64,000 bases of DNA from an uncultured Flaviramulus sp. (lineage in GTDB: Bacteria; Bacteroidota; Bacteroidia; Flavobacteriales; Flavobacteriaceae), in assembly GCA_947495125.1 (NCBI GenBank), contig CANLXL010000002.1, forward strand, positions 558,001 through 622,000, read 5' to 3'. How positions within the stretch are numbered: the first letter of the stretch is position 1; every line of letters begins with the position of its first letter. The translations under genes were made by a program, and so were the position numbers. Below the pieces are notes generated by a model. It was given only the letters and a program-made list of their open reading frames with translations. It was not told where the DNA came from and searched no databases. Of this stretch, positions 8,531-16,984 are shown one piece after another.

Positions 8531-9955
8531 TTATTTATAACTTCTAGGCCCTAAAAAATTGGCGCTGGTTGTTTCAATGAGCTTATCAGCTTGATAAACT
8601 CCAATTTTAATTTTGTTTCTGTCTCCAGATAGGGCGGCATTATTTATTTCTATAAATAGGGTGCCTTCAGCAAGACCTTGACTTGGTACAATGAACGAAT
8701 TGCTAGTAGACACCAATTTTAATATCCCTTTATGTGACATTAGTTTTAAACGTACATTTTCAATATCTTTTGTAGTCTTATTTACTAGTTTATAAGTAAA
8801 TACATTACTTATGATATTACCGTCTTTATGCTCGTATAATTGACCTGGTAGTCTTAATACATTAGCCTCAAGGTCATTTCTTAAAAATAGCATACCGGTA
8901 AGTAGTCCTGTCAAAATTGAGAGTACGGCAATGTACCCTTTCATTCTTGCCGTTAGTTTAAAAGACGACTTCTTTTCAATATTGTCCTCGCTGGCATATC
9001 GTATTAATCCTTTTGGTAGATTAATACTCTCCATAATATGGTCGCATTCATCAATACAAGCGGTACAGTTTACGCATTCTAGCTGTGTTCCATTTCTAAT
9101 GTCTATTCCGGTAGGACACACATTAACACACTGAAAACAATCGATACAATCACCATGACCTAATGTTTTTCGGTCTTCATTTTTTCTAAACTTTTTTCTA
9201 CCCTGTGTTCCTTCACCGCGTTTATGATCATAAGCCACTACAATAGATTTTGTGTCTAGCAGCACGCCTTGCAATCTGCCATAAGGACAAGCAATGATGC
9301 ATACCTGTTCTCTAAACCATGCAAAAACAAAATAGAATACTGCAGTAAAAATGAGCAAAGATACGAGTGTACTTAAATGACTTAGAGGGCCATCTGTTAT
9401 ATATCGAATCAGTTTATCGCTACTTATTAAATATGCCAAAAACACATTCGCTATTATAAAAGAGATAACAAGAAAAATAAATAATTTCAAGCCCCTCTTT
9501 CTTATTTTTTCAGCATTCCAGGATTGCTTGCTTAATCGTATTTGTTTTCCGCGGTCGCCTTCAATCCAATATTCAATACGCCTGAATACCATTTCCATAA
9601 AAATGGTTTGCGGACAGATCCAACCACAAAATATTCTACCAAATGCCACGGTAAACAGTGTGATAAAAACCACACCAATAATCATAGAAATGACAAACAA
9701 ATGAAAATCTTGAGGCCAAAATGGAAATCCGAAAATATTAAAGCGACGCTCCAATACATTAAACATTAAAAATTGGTTACCATTAATTTTTATAAATGGA
9801 GACAACAATAAAAAGGTCAGTAGGCCATAGCTCACCCATTTTCTATACTTATAGAATTTCCCACTTGGTTTTTTGGGAAATACCCAGGCACGTTTACCTT
9901 CTTCGGTAATCGTACCAATGGTATCTCTGAAGTTTTCCTTTTGTGGGGTTTCCAA
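8531..9955 (-). CDS. ccoG: cbb3 oxidase accessory protein, polyferredoxin
   Basis: A 474-residue membrane protein with several N-terminal helices, cysteine motifs in the membrane part (CGWICPQT and CIIACPYG), and a 2[4Fe-4S] ferredoxin domain (CIDCFQCVNVCPTG and CVNCTACIDECD, about residues 270-305). A C-terminal Ig-like domain (IG/FixG) follows. CcoG is reported to act as a cupric reductase that supplies Cu(I) to the oxidase. The start is set by METPQKENFRDTIGTITEEGKR, conserved in Bacteroidetes CcoG. It lies downstream of ccoP, separated by a hairpin repeat at 9971-9999. Confidence 0.93.
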   Translation of the reverse strand: METPQKENFRDTIGTITEEGKRAWVFPKKPSGKFYKYRKWVSYGLLTFLLLSPFIKINGNQFLMFNVLERRFNIFGFPFWPQDFHLFVISMIIGVVFITLFTVAFGRIFCGWICPQTIFMEMVFRRIEYWIEGDRGKQIRLSKQSWNAEKIRKRGLKLFIFLVISFIIANVFLAYLISSDKLIRYITDGPLSHLSTLVSLLIFTAVFYFVFAWFREQVCIIACPYGRLQGVLLDTKSIVVAYDHKRGEGTQGRKKFRKNEDRKTLGHGDCIDCFQCVNVCPTGIDIRNGTQLECVNCTACIDECDHIMESINLPKGLIRYASEDNIEKKSSFKLTARMKGYIAVLSILTGLLTGMLFLRNDLEANVLRLPGQLYEHKDGNIISNVFTYKLVNKTTKDIENVRLKLMSHKGILKLVSTSNSFIVPSQGLAEGTLFIEINNAALSGDRNKIKIGVYQADKLIETTSANFLGPRSYK

Positions 9956-9970
9956 GTGTTTTTTATTTAA

Positions 9971-9999
9971 ACCTTTCAGGTTTTTAAAACCTGAAAGGT
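9971..9999. repeat. Perfect 14-bp inverted repeat (REP-like hairpin) between ccoP and ccoG
   Basis: ACCTTTCAGGTTTT (9971-9984) and its exact reverse complement (9986-9999) are separated by one base. The arms can form a strong hairpin in the ccoP-ccoG transcript. There is no run of T on either side typical of a terminator, so a REP-like element or an RNA-stability structure is more likely. It occurs once in this window. Confidence 0.75.
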
Positions 10000-10053
10000 G
10001 TTATATTTTGATTATATGCTTTGGGTTTCTGACCGTTCTAAACATAAAATTAA

Positions 10054-10947
10054 TTATTCTTCTTCGCCATTGTCATTAACCCATAGATCGCCTTCTGCGG
10101 CTTTAGGTTTTGCAGGAGTTGTACCTTGCAATGATAAAACATAACTGGAAACCTGAGCTATTTGTATGGGTTTTAATTGTTGTTTCCAGGCGATCATCCC
10201 TTTCCCGGAACGTCCCCCTTCAGAAACGGTTTTAAAAACACTTTTAATATCGCCACCCAGAATCCAATATTGATCGACAAGGTTAGGGCCAATTCCTCCG
10301 CCACCATCTGCCATATGACATGCCACGCAATTGGTATCGAAAACGGATTTTCCGGCACTAATATCTGATGCCTCTGTAAGCAAAGTAACGGTATTGATGT
10401 CCACTAAATCTTTAGCTGTTTTTTTATAGGCTTCAATAGCAGTTCGTGCCTCTGCCAATTCAGTTTCTAATTCATCGATTTGAGAATCACCATTGAAGAC
10501 ATGATATCTTAATAAATAAACAGCAGCAAAAGCAATGGTAATGTAAAAGCCATAGAGCCACCATGGTGGTAAGTTGTTATCCAATTCTTTGATACCATCA
10601 TAATTATGGTCTAGGATGATTTCACCTTCTTCTTCAAGAGGTCTGAATGTCCAAAGCTTTTCATTGTAAAATTTCTTCAATTTGGCAAAACTATATTTAC
10701 CTTCCTTTTTGGCTAAAAAACGAGCCTTTGCTTCGTCATCCAACGTTTGAAGCATTACATTCTCCAAAGCGCTCACAATAGCTTCAATGGCAATCAAGAT
10801 TAAAAGTACTAGGAACAAAAACCATAATACTATGGGATATTCTATAAATGCTGGTTTTTCTCCAGAGTCAATAAAAAACTCTACAGCTCCGAAAATGATA
10901 AAGAATATAACGGGTACTCTTACCCAGGAAGGAATTAAATGTCGCAT
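10054..10947 (-). CDS. ccoP: cbb3-type cytochrome c oxidase subunit III (one haem c)
   Basis: A 297-residue protein with two N-terminal membrane segments (about 8-25 and 38-60), a linker, a further hydrophobic segment near 127-147 (PPWWLYGFYITIAFAAVYL, the conserved CcoP entry) and a C-terminal cytochrome c domain. That domain has a single CxxCH (CVACH, about residue 207) and a methionine region (KGMIAWK). Classical proteobacterial CcoP carries two haem c sites; only one is visible here. It passes electrons to the CcoN active site. Its start overlaps the end of ccoQ by 13 bases. Confidence 0.92.
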   Translation of the reverse strand: MRHLIPSWVRVPVIFFIIFGAVEFFIDSGEKPAFIEYPIVLWFLFLVLLILIAIEAIVSALENVMLQTLDDEAKARFLAKKEGKYSFAKLKKFYNEKLWTFRPLEEEGEIILDHNYDGIKELDNNLPPWWLYGFYITIAFAAVYLLRYHVFNGDSQIDELETELAEARTAIEAYKKTAKDLVDINTVTLLTEASDISAGKSVFDTNCVACHMADGGGGIGPNLVDQYWILGGDIKSVFKTVSEGGRSGKGMIAWKQQLKPIQIAQVSSYVLSLQGTTPAKPKAAEGDLWVNDNGEEE

Positions 10948-11129
10948 GATGTGTTGTTGTTTTGGTTGTCTAAAGGCAAATTACTAACCGCTTTTATATA
11001 GTCTTTTTTGGCGGTAAATACCCACCAAAAAAGTAATACAAAAAAGGTGAAAAAGATCAATAATGATATAATGGGATATATTTCGATTCCGGTAATACTT
11101 TCCATGTGATTTTTAATGTATTTTAACAT
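10935..11129 (-). CDS. ccoQ: CcoQ-like small cbb3 oxidase subunit
   Basis: A protein of up to 64 residues with one membrane helix (ISLLIFFTFFVLLFWWVF) followed by a charged tail that begins TAKKDYI, the usual CcoQ/FixQ pattern. The true start may be the ATG at 11103-11105 (MESITGIEIYP), which would shorten it by eight residues. It lies between ccoNO and ccoP and overlaps ccoP by 13 bases. CcoQ stabilises the oxidase complex. Confidence 0.8.
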   Translation of the reverse strand: MLKYIKNHMESITGIEIYPIISLLIFFTFFVLLFWWVFTAKKDYIKAVSNLPLDNQNNNTSCDI

Positions 11130-11146
11130 GATCTGCGTTTTAAAGG

Positions 11147-13333
11147 TTATTCAGAATCTACTTTAATATCGGTTCCCAATCGCTGTAAATAAGCAATAAG
11201 CGCAACGATTTCGCGATTTTTCATTTCTACAAAATCTTCACCATTTTCAGCGGCGTATTTTTTATCGGCTTCATAGGTACTTGCAAAATCGGGATCTGAA
11301 TATAAATTTTCTTCAATTTGTGTTCCCTGAGCTAGCATATGTTCTTGGGCATTAGCAATGTCTTCTTCAGTATATGGTACGCCAAGAGTTACCATAGCTT
11401 CCATTTTTGCTTCGGTTTGCGATTTATCCAATGTACTGCTACTTCCTGTGATTAACCATGGGTAACGCGGCATGATAGAACCTGATGAGGTACTTTGTGG
11501 ATCATACATATGATTAAAATGCCAGTTATCGGAATATTTACCACCGATTCTATGAACGTCGGGACCTGTACGTTTAGATCCCCAGAGGAATGGATGATCA
11601 TAAACAAACTCTCCGGCTTTGGAGTAGTCTCCGTAGCGCTCAACTTCATGTCTAAAAGGACGAATCATTTGTGAATGACAACCCACACAGCCCTCTCTAA
11701 TATAAATATCACGACCTTCCAATTCTAAAGGTGTATATGGTTTTACACTAGAAATCGTTGGAATATTAGATTTAACCATAATGGTTGGTACAATTTGAAT
11801 AATACCACCTATTAGTATGGCTACGGTGGCTAAGATGGTCAATTGAATAGGTCTTCTTTCTAACCAGGTGTGCCAGCCTTCATTTTTAGTACGTTTTTTA
11901 GTAACGCGCTCTAAAGCTGGTGCTTCGGCTAATTCATCTGTGACTTTGCTTCCGCTTCTAACGGTGGCAATAATGTTGTAAACCAGAATTAGCATTCCAA
12001 TAATATATAAGGTTCCGCCTATGGCGCGCATCCAATACATCGGGATAATTTCGGTAACGGTTTCTAAAAAATTACCATAAACCAAGGTGCCATCTGGATT
12101 AAACTGTTGCCACATCGAATATTGTGTAAATCCGGCAACATACATAGGTAGTGCATATATGATAATTCCTAATGTGCCTAACCAAAAATGTAAATTAGCC
12201 AGGGCTAAAGAATGTAATTTGGTTTTAAACAATCGCGGAATTAAATAATAAATAATACCGAAGGCCATAAAACCGTTCCAGGCTAAAGCTCCAACATGAA
12301 CATGAGCAATGATCCAGTCGGTAAAATGGGCGACCGCATTGACACTTTTGAGTGATAGAGTAGGCCCTTCAAAAGTAGCCATACCATAACCGGTGATCGC
12401 GACCACCATAAACTTTAAAACCGGGTCTGTACGCACTTTATCCCAGGCACCGCGAAGTGTTAATAGCCCGTTGATCATACCGCCCCATGATGGCATTAAT
12501 AACATTACGGAAAAAGCAACTCCTAAGTTTTGAGCCCAGTCCGGTAGCGCCGTATATAAAAGGTGATGCGGTCCCGCCCAAATGTATATAAAGATTAATG
12601 ACCAAAAATGCACAATGGATAAACGATACGAGTATACCGGCCTGTTTGCAGCCTTAGGCACAAAATAGTACATAAGACCTAAGAATGGCGTCGTTAAAAA
12701 GAAGGCTACGGCGTTATGACCGTACCACCATTGTACTAAGGCATCTTGAACCCCGGCATATACCGAATAACTTTTCATGGCACTTACAGGGAGTTCCAAA
12801 CTGTTAAAAATATGGAGTACTGCAACGGTAATAAAAGTCGCTATATAGAACCAAACTGCAACATATAAATGACGTTGTCTTCTTTTTAAAATTGTCCAGA
12901 TCATATTCACACCAAAAACGACCCAAACCAGTGCGATGGCAATATCTATAGGCCATTCTAGTTCAGCATATTCTTTTGAAGTGGTATATCCTAAAGGAAG
13001 TGATATGGCCGCTGCAACAATAATAAGTTGCCAGCCCCAGAAATTTATGCTACTAAGCAAGTCACTTGCCATTCGGGTTTTTAATAAACGCTGAAGTGAA
13101 TAGTAAATACCTGCGAACATAGCATTACCTACAAAGGCAAAAATAACGGCATTGGTATGTAAAGGTCTTAAACGACCAAAACTTAACCATGAAATCCCAT
13201 CGGTAAGATTCGGAAATAAAAACATAAAGGCAAGTAGTAAACCTACTGCCATGCCTACAACTCCAAAAATTATCGTGGCATAGAGGAACTTGGTAACGAT
13301 TTTGTTATCGTAATGAAATTGTTGCACGTCCAT
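11147..13333 (-). CDS. ccoNO: Fused cbb3 oxidase subunits I and II (CcoN-CcoO)
   Basis: A 728-residue fusion. Residues about 1-470 are CcoN, the haem-copper subunit with some 12 membrane helices and the expected histidines (for example WWYGHNAVAFFLT, GPHHLLYT and HVHVGALAWNG). After a linker, residues about 500-728 are CcoO, with a membrane anchor and one haem c site (CVGCHSQMIRP, about residue 553). CcoNO fusions are common in Bacteroidetes. This is the catalytic core of a high-affinity terminal oxidase for micro-oxic respiration. It lies 11 bases after ccoS and is transcribed from the ccoS promoter. Confidence 0.95.
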   Translation of the reverse strand: MDVQQFHYDNKIVTKFLYATIIFGVVGMAVGLLLAFMFLFPNLTDGISWLSFGRLRPLHTNAVIFAFVGNAMFAGIYYSLQRLLKTRMASDLLSSINFWGWQLIIVAAAISLPLGYTTSKEYAELEWPIDIAIALVWVVFGVNMIWTILKRRQRHLYVAVWFYIATFITVAVLHIFNSLELPVSAMKSYSVYAGVQDALVQWWYGHNAVAFFLTTPFLGLMYYFVPKAANRPVYSYRLSIVHFWSLIFIYIWAGPHHLLYTALPDWAQNLGVAFSVMLLMPSWGGMINGLLTLRGAWDKVRTDPVLKFMVVAITGYGMATFEGPTLSLKSVNAVAHFTDWIIAHVHVGALAWNGFMAFGIIYYLIPRLFKTKLHSLALANLHFWLGTLGIIIYALPMYVAGFTQYSMWQQFNPDGTLVYGNFLETVTEIIPMYWMRAIGGTLYIIGMLILVYNIIATVRSGSKVTDELAEAPALERVTKKRTKNEGWHTWLERRPIQLTILATVAILIGGIIQIVPTIMVKSNIPTISSVKPYTPLELEGRDIYIREGCVGCHSQMIRPFRHEVERYGDYSKAGEFVYDHPFLWGSKRTGPDVHRIGGKYSDNWHFNHMYDPQSTSSGSIMPRYPWLITGSSSTLDKSQTEAKMEAMVTLGVPYTEEDIANAQEHMLAQGTQIEENLYSDPDFASTYEADKKYAAENGEDFVEMKNREIVALIAYLQRLGTDIKVDSE

Positions 13334-13344
13334 AATTATAAATG

Positions 13345-13530
13345 TTAATCTTTTTTGGTTAGTATTGATTTATTGGATTCTTCTTTAATAAGTTCGTCTT
13401 CAAATAACATGCGTACCGACGGGGTATAGCTATCGTCATACTGTCCTGATTTTACGGCTACTATAAAGGCTATGAAAAATGCAACAGCCACAATAATACT
13501 TATCGCTAATAAAATATAGATAACACTCAT
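13345..13530 (-). CDS. ccoS: CcoS-type cbb3 oxidase maturation protein
   Basis: A 61-residue protein with one N-terminal membrane helix (SVIYILLAISIIVAVAFFIAF). The stretch SGQYDDSYTPSVRMLFED is the conserved CcoS/FixS signature. CcoS is required for insertion of cofactors into the cbb3 oxidase. It is the first gene of the ccoS-ccoNO-ccoQ-ccoP-ccoG-ccoH-SafE run and lies directly downstream of the promoter with an FNR-type box. Confidence 0.92.
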   Translation of the reverse strand: MSVIYILLAISIIVAVAFFIAFIVAVKSGQYDDSYTPSVRMLFEDELIKEESNKSILTKKD

Positions 13531-13550
13531 ACCTACTTGAAGTTATGGTT

Positions 13551-13594
13551 CAAAATTACTTTCATCTGTTTTCTAATAATATGATTTTTGTCAT
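13551..13594 (-). promoter_or_regulatory. ccoS operon promoter with FNR-type box
   Basis: On the plus strand ATGATTTTTGTCAT lies at 13581-13594. On the minus strand this is ATGAC-N4-ATCAT, an FNR/CRP-type inverted repeat. The minus-strand sequence TAATTTTG at 13551-13558 matches TAnnTTTG. The distance from box centre to the inferred transcription start is about 41 bases, the class II activator position. The same arrangement with the same spacing occurs at ccoI. Confidence 0.7.
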
Positions 13595-13703
13595 ATTTGA
13601 TTAATTATTTTCTCATTGACCCGTTTCTGTTTTTTGAGTATTTAAAGTGTGAATTATGCTTGTGAATTCACGACGATTTTATGAGATTTAAACGGTCTCA
13701 TCC

Positions 13704-16079
13704 TCACTCTAATTTTCTTCCTAAAAGGTTCGTTAACACCGTTGTGAATACAACAATACTTATGGAGCTTAAAGGCATTAATATAGCAGCAACGACCGGT
13801 TCCAGTTGCCCTGTTACAGCAAAATATAGCCCGATGATGTTATAAATGAATGATAGCAGAAAACTCCATTTTATGATCTTTATAGATGATTTACTAACGT
13901 TTATATAGTTAAAGAGCTGGTTAAATTTTGAAGCATCCAGAATGGCATCACATGCGGGGGAAAATACGTTGACATTCTCTGAAATAGCAATCCCAACATT
14001 ACTTTGGGCCAATGCTCCGGCATCGTTTAATCCGTCTCCTATCATTAAGACATTAGCACCTTCACTTTGATGATATTTGATATATTCTAATTTGTCTTCC
14101 GGTTTTTGATTGAATAGCATTTTGGTTTTAGTGGGAAGTAACTTGGTTAGGTTGTCTTTTTCACCGGCGTTGTCTCCGGAAAGAATCACCAGGTCATATT
14201 CCTTTTTTAATAAATTAAAGAGCTTGGAAAGCCCATTTCTATAGGCATTATAAAAGGTGAATTTCCCCCTGTAATGGTTGTTGGTGCTTACATGTACCGT
14301 TGTATTTAAAGTAGCGGTTTCCGATTGATGTCCAACAAAAGATGCAGACCCAATTTTAATATGTTCGCGGTTGTATTTGGCTTCAATACCTTTTCCTAAA
14401 TGTTCCTGATAGGTATCTAAGGATACAATCTCATGCTCATTTAGAAGTTCATACAACGATCTGCTTAATGGGTGGTTGGAGCCACGTAATGTGCTTTTTA
14501 ACAGGGTTTCATCGCGCAATGAAAGTGATTCTCCTTCATAATCTATAGTCGTCTTTTTGTTAGCGGTTATTGTCCCTGTTTTATCAAAAATAATAGTGTT
14601 TATTTTAGATAATTGTTCAATAACACTAGCATTTTTGAGGTAGAATTTTTTCTTACCCAGGATACGCAAAATATTTCCAAAAGTAAAAGGAGCCGATAAT
14701 GCTATAGCGCAGGGGCATGCAATAATGAGTACAGATGTAAACACATTTAAAGCTTTACTGGAGTCTGTTGCAAGCCAAAAAGTAGTGGAGACAAAGGCAA
14801 TTAGCAAAATGGTCAGAGTAAAGCGCTTACTGATACTATTAGTAATATTTGTAAACGACAGTTCCTTATCTTTTTTAAAAACATCATTACTCCAAAGCTG
14901 GGTTAAGTAACTCTGCTCTACAGATTTTAGAACATCAATTTCTATATTACCATCCTGCTGTTTTCCTCCGGCAAATAACTTGTCGCCCGATTGTTTTGAA
15001 ACTGCCTTCGATTCGCCGGTTACAAAACTATAATCTATTCGTGCATTACCCTTTATTAAAATGGAATCTACAGGTATGAGTTCTTCGTTTCGTATGAGTA
15101 ACCGGTCTCCTTTTTTTATATCGTAAACCTGAATCGATTCTTCAATACCGTCTTCTGCTATTTTAGTAATTCCTATAGGAAAATAGGACTTATAATCACG
15201 TTCAAAGGATAGGAATTTATATGTTTTTTGCTGAAAAAATTTCCCAAGTAATAAAAAGAAAATTAAACCGGTTAGGCTGTCGAAGAAGCCCGAACCATTA
15301 TCCATTATGATCTCCGCTGAACTTCTTATAAATAAAACCAAAGCTCCTAGAGCAATAGGGACATCAATATTCAAAATTTTTGAACGCAGTCCTTTATATG
15401 CAGATATGAAATAATCTTGTGCGGAATATAAAACTACAGGGACGGAAAAGGCAAACATAAGCCATCTAAAAACAGGTTTGTATTTTTCTAACCAAAAACC
15501 ATCGACTTGAAAATATTCTGGAAACGATAAGAACATTACATTTCCGAAGGCAAAACCTGCAACGCCTAACTTATAAATAAGTGACCTGTCAATTCGCTTG
15601 CTCCCAACACTATAATCCTCTAAACTGATAAATGGTTCGTAACCAATACTACTTAAAAGGATCACTAAATCTTTTAGACTAAGAGATTTGACGTTATACG
15701 TTATTCTAACTGTTTTTTTACCAAAGTTAACCATTGAAGCATTTATCGAAGGGTTTAACTTGCTAAGGTTTTCCAGAACCCAAATGCATGAGCTACAGTG
15801 AATGTGCGGAATGTATAGAGAGATTACTTGAATGCTATCATCATTAAATTCCAATAGTTTCTCCGCTATTTTTTGATTGTCTAAGAAATTGTATTTGCCC
15901 TCAATATCTTTTGGTGTAGCGCCAGGAGCTTCCTGCATGTCATAATAACATGTAAGATCGTTTATGGAAAAAATTTCGTAAACGGTTTTACAACCATTAC
16001 AACAAAATGATTTGTTATCGTAAACGATTTCAGAAGATTTAGAATCTAACCCGCAGTGGAAACAAGGAACCTTGTCCAT
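13704..16079 (-). CDS. ccoI: Copper-translocating P-type ATPase of cbb3 assembly
   Basis: A 791-residue P1B ATPase. The N terminus has a zinc-ribbon-like cysteine cluster (C6, C9, C26, C27, C30) followed by an HMA domain with HCSSC (about 94-98). The membrane part contains the CPC motif (IACPCAIALSAPF), and the catalytic parts carry TGES, FDKTGTIT and GDGLNDAGAL. HPLS supplies the nucleotide-site His-Pro. CcoI/FixI exports Cu(I) for insertion into the cbb3 oxidase. It is divergent from the FNR-type regulator gene and has its own FNR-type promoter box; 173 bases separate it from ccoS. Confidence 0.93.
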   Translation of the reverse strand: MDKVPCFHCGLDSKSSEIVYDNKSFCCNGCKTVYEIFSINDLTCYYDMQEAPGATPKDIEGKYNFLDNQKIAEKLLEFNDDSIQVISLYIPHIHCSSCIWVLENLSKLNPSINASMVNFGKKTVRITYNVKSLSLKDLVILLSSIGYEPFISLEDYSVGSKRIDRSLIYKLGVAGFAFGNVMFLSFPEYFQVDGFWLEKYKPVFRWLMFAFSVPVVLYSAQDYFISAYKGLRSKILNIDVPIALGALVLFIRSSAEIIMDNGSGFFDSLTGLIFFLLLGKFFQQKTYKFLSFERDYKSYFPIGITKIAEDGIEESIQVYDIKKGDRLLIRNEELIPVDSILIKGNARIDYSFVTGESKAVSKQSGDKLFAGGKQQDGNIEIDVLKSVEQSYLTQLWSNDVFKKDKELSFTNITNSISKRFTLTILLIAFVSTTFWLATDSSKALNVFTSVLIIACPCAIALSAPFTFGNILRILGKKKFYLKNASVIEQLSKINTIIFDKTGTITANKKTTIDYEGESLSLRDETLLKSTLRGSNHPLSRSLYELLNEHEIVSLDTYQEHLGKGIEAKYNREHIKIGSASFVGHQSETATLNTTVHVSTNNHYRGKFTFYNAYRNGLSKLFNLLKKEYDLVILSGDNAGEKDNLTKLLPTKTKMLFNQKPEDKLEYIKYHQSEGANVLMIGDGLNDAGALAQSNVGIAISENVNVFSPACDAILDASKFNQLFNYINVSKSSIKIIKWSFLLSFIYNIIGLYFAVTGQLEPVVAAILMPLSSISIVVFTTVLTNLLGRKLE

Positions 16080-16105
16080 AATATTTGCTCATTTATACCT
16101 GTGAG

Positions 16106-16149
16106 CAAAAGTCATAAATGATGTGCTTTTAAAATATGATATTTGTCAT
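16106..16149 (-). promoter_or_regulatory. FNR-type box in the divergent ccoI / regulator promoter region
   Basis: ATGATATTTGTCAT (16136-16149) is the same inverted repeat as upstream of ccoS with one base changed in the spacer. On the minus strand GACTTTTG (16106-16113) stands exactly where the ccoS -7 element stands relative to its box (36.5 bases from box centre). The box also lies 36 bases before the start codon of the divergent regulator, so it could serve autoregulation. Confidence 0.62.
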
Positions 16150-16185
16150 GTTTTATTTATTTTTACATAACTTCAATTTTTTCCT

Positions 16186-16863
16186 ATGGGTAAGTGTGAA
16201 CAATGTATTATTAAACAATTTAACTCTCTTAAATCATTGACTACAGATGAGTTAATGCGCATTTCAAAATGTAAAACGTCCAAGACCATCAAAAAAGGAG
16301 AGGTTATTTTTGAGGAAGGGGAGATGCTGAATGGCGTTTATTGTGTTAAAGATGGTATTTGTAAGCTGTCTAAATTAAGCGAAAATGGGAAAGATCAGAT
16401 CGTGAAAATGGTGGTGAAAGGACAACTCTTAGGACAGCGTTCGCTTATTAGTGATGAGAGTTCTAATTTACAGGCTGTGGCACTAAATGATATGGAAGTA
16501 TGTTTTATTCCTAAAAGTGAAATTATAAAAGATTTACAAAATAATTCGAAATTCTCTTTTGATGTTTTAAAAGAGATGGCGCATGATTTAAAAGAAGCTG
16601 ACGATGTTATCGTTAATATGGCCCAAAAGCACGTAAGGCAACGATTGGCAGAAACTTTAATCTATATTCATGATACATTTGGCATGAATCCGGATGGTAC
16701 CCTAAGTATCTTGTTATCAAGAGAGGATTATGCAAATATCGTTGGAACCGCAACAGAGTCAGCAATACGTGTGTTATCTCAGTTCAAAAAGGATGGTTTA
16801 ATTTCTACCATTGGAAAGCACATAAAAATAGATGACCTGCCCGGTTTAAAGCGTATAGAATAA
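16186..16863 (+). CDS. Crp/FNR-family transcriptional regulator, probable oxygen or redox sensor
   Basis: A 225-residue protein with a cNMP-binding-type beta roll (about 30-120), a dimer helix and a C-terminal winged helix (about 165-215). Compared with E. coli FNR, the N-terminal CxxC (C4, C7) matches C20/C23. C106 in MEVCFIP matches C122 in MVCEIP. The position of FNR C29 is Asn13. Other cysteines are C29, C53 and C59. The recognition helix reads TATESAIRVLSQF, keeping the Glu and Arg of FNR E209 and R213. It is divergent from ccoI and beside FNR-type boxes, so it probably activates the cbb3 genes at low oxygen. Whether it holds a 4Fe-4S cluster is inferred. Confidence 0.85.
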   Translation: MGKCEQCIIKQFNSLKSLTTDELMRISKCKTSKTIKKGEVIFEEGEMLNGVYCVKDGICKLSKLSENGKDQIVKMVVKGQLLGQRSLISDESSNLQAVALNDMEVCFIPKSEIIKDLQNNSKFSFDVLKEMAHDLKEADDVIVNMAQKHVRQRLAETLIYIHDTFGMNPDGTLSILLSREDYANIVGTATESAIRVLSQFKKDGLISTIGKHIKIDDLPGLKRIE

Positions 16864-16909
16864 CTATCGAAAGAAGCCTTCTAAGAAATGCTCGCAATAA
16901 GCAAAGTGA

Positions 16910-16948
16910 AGAACCTGGTTTTTTAAAAACCTAAACCCAAGAGGTTCT
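16910..16948. repeat. Nested inverted repeat between convergent genes
   Basis: AGAACCT (16910-16916) pairs with AGGTTCT (16942-16948), and inside it GGTTTTT (16917-16923) pairs with AAAAACC (16925-16931). It lies between the stop of the FNR-type regulator and the end of the BNR-repeat gene on the other strand. It could be a bidirectional terminator or a REP-like element; the sequence does not decide. Confidence 0.45.
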
Positions 16949-16984
16949 CTGTTCCATTCTGAGCGACTACCATAAATAACATTT

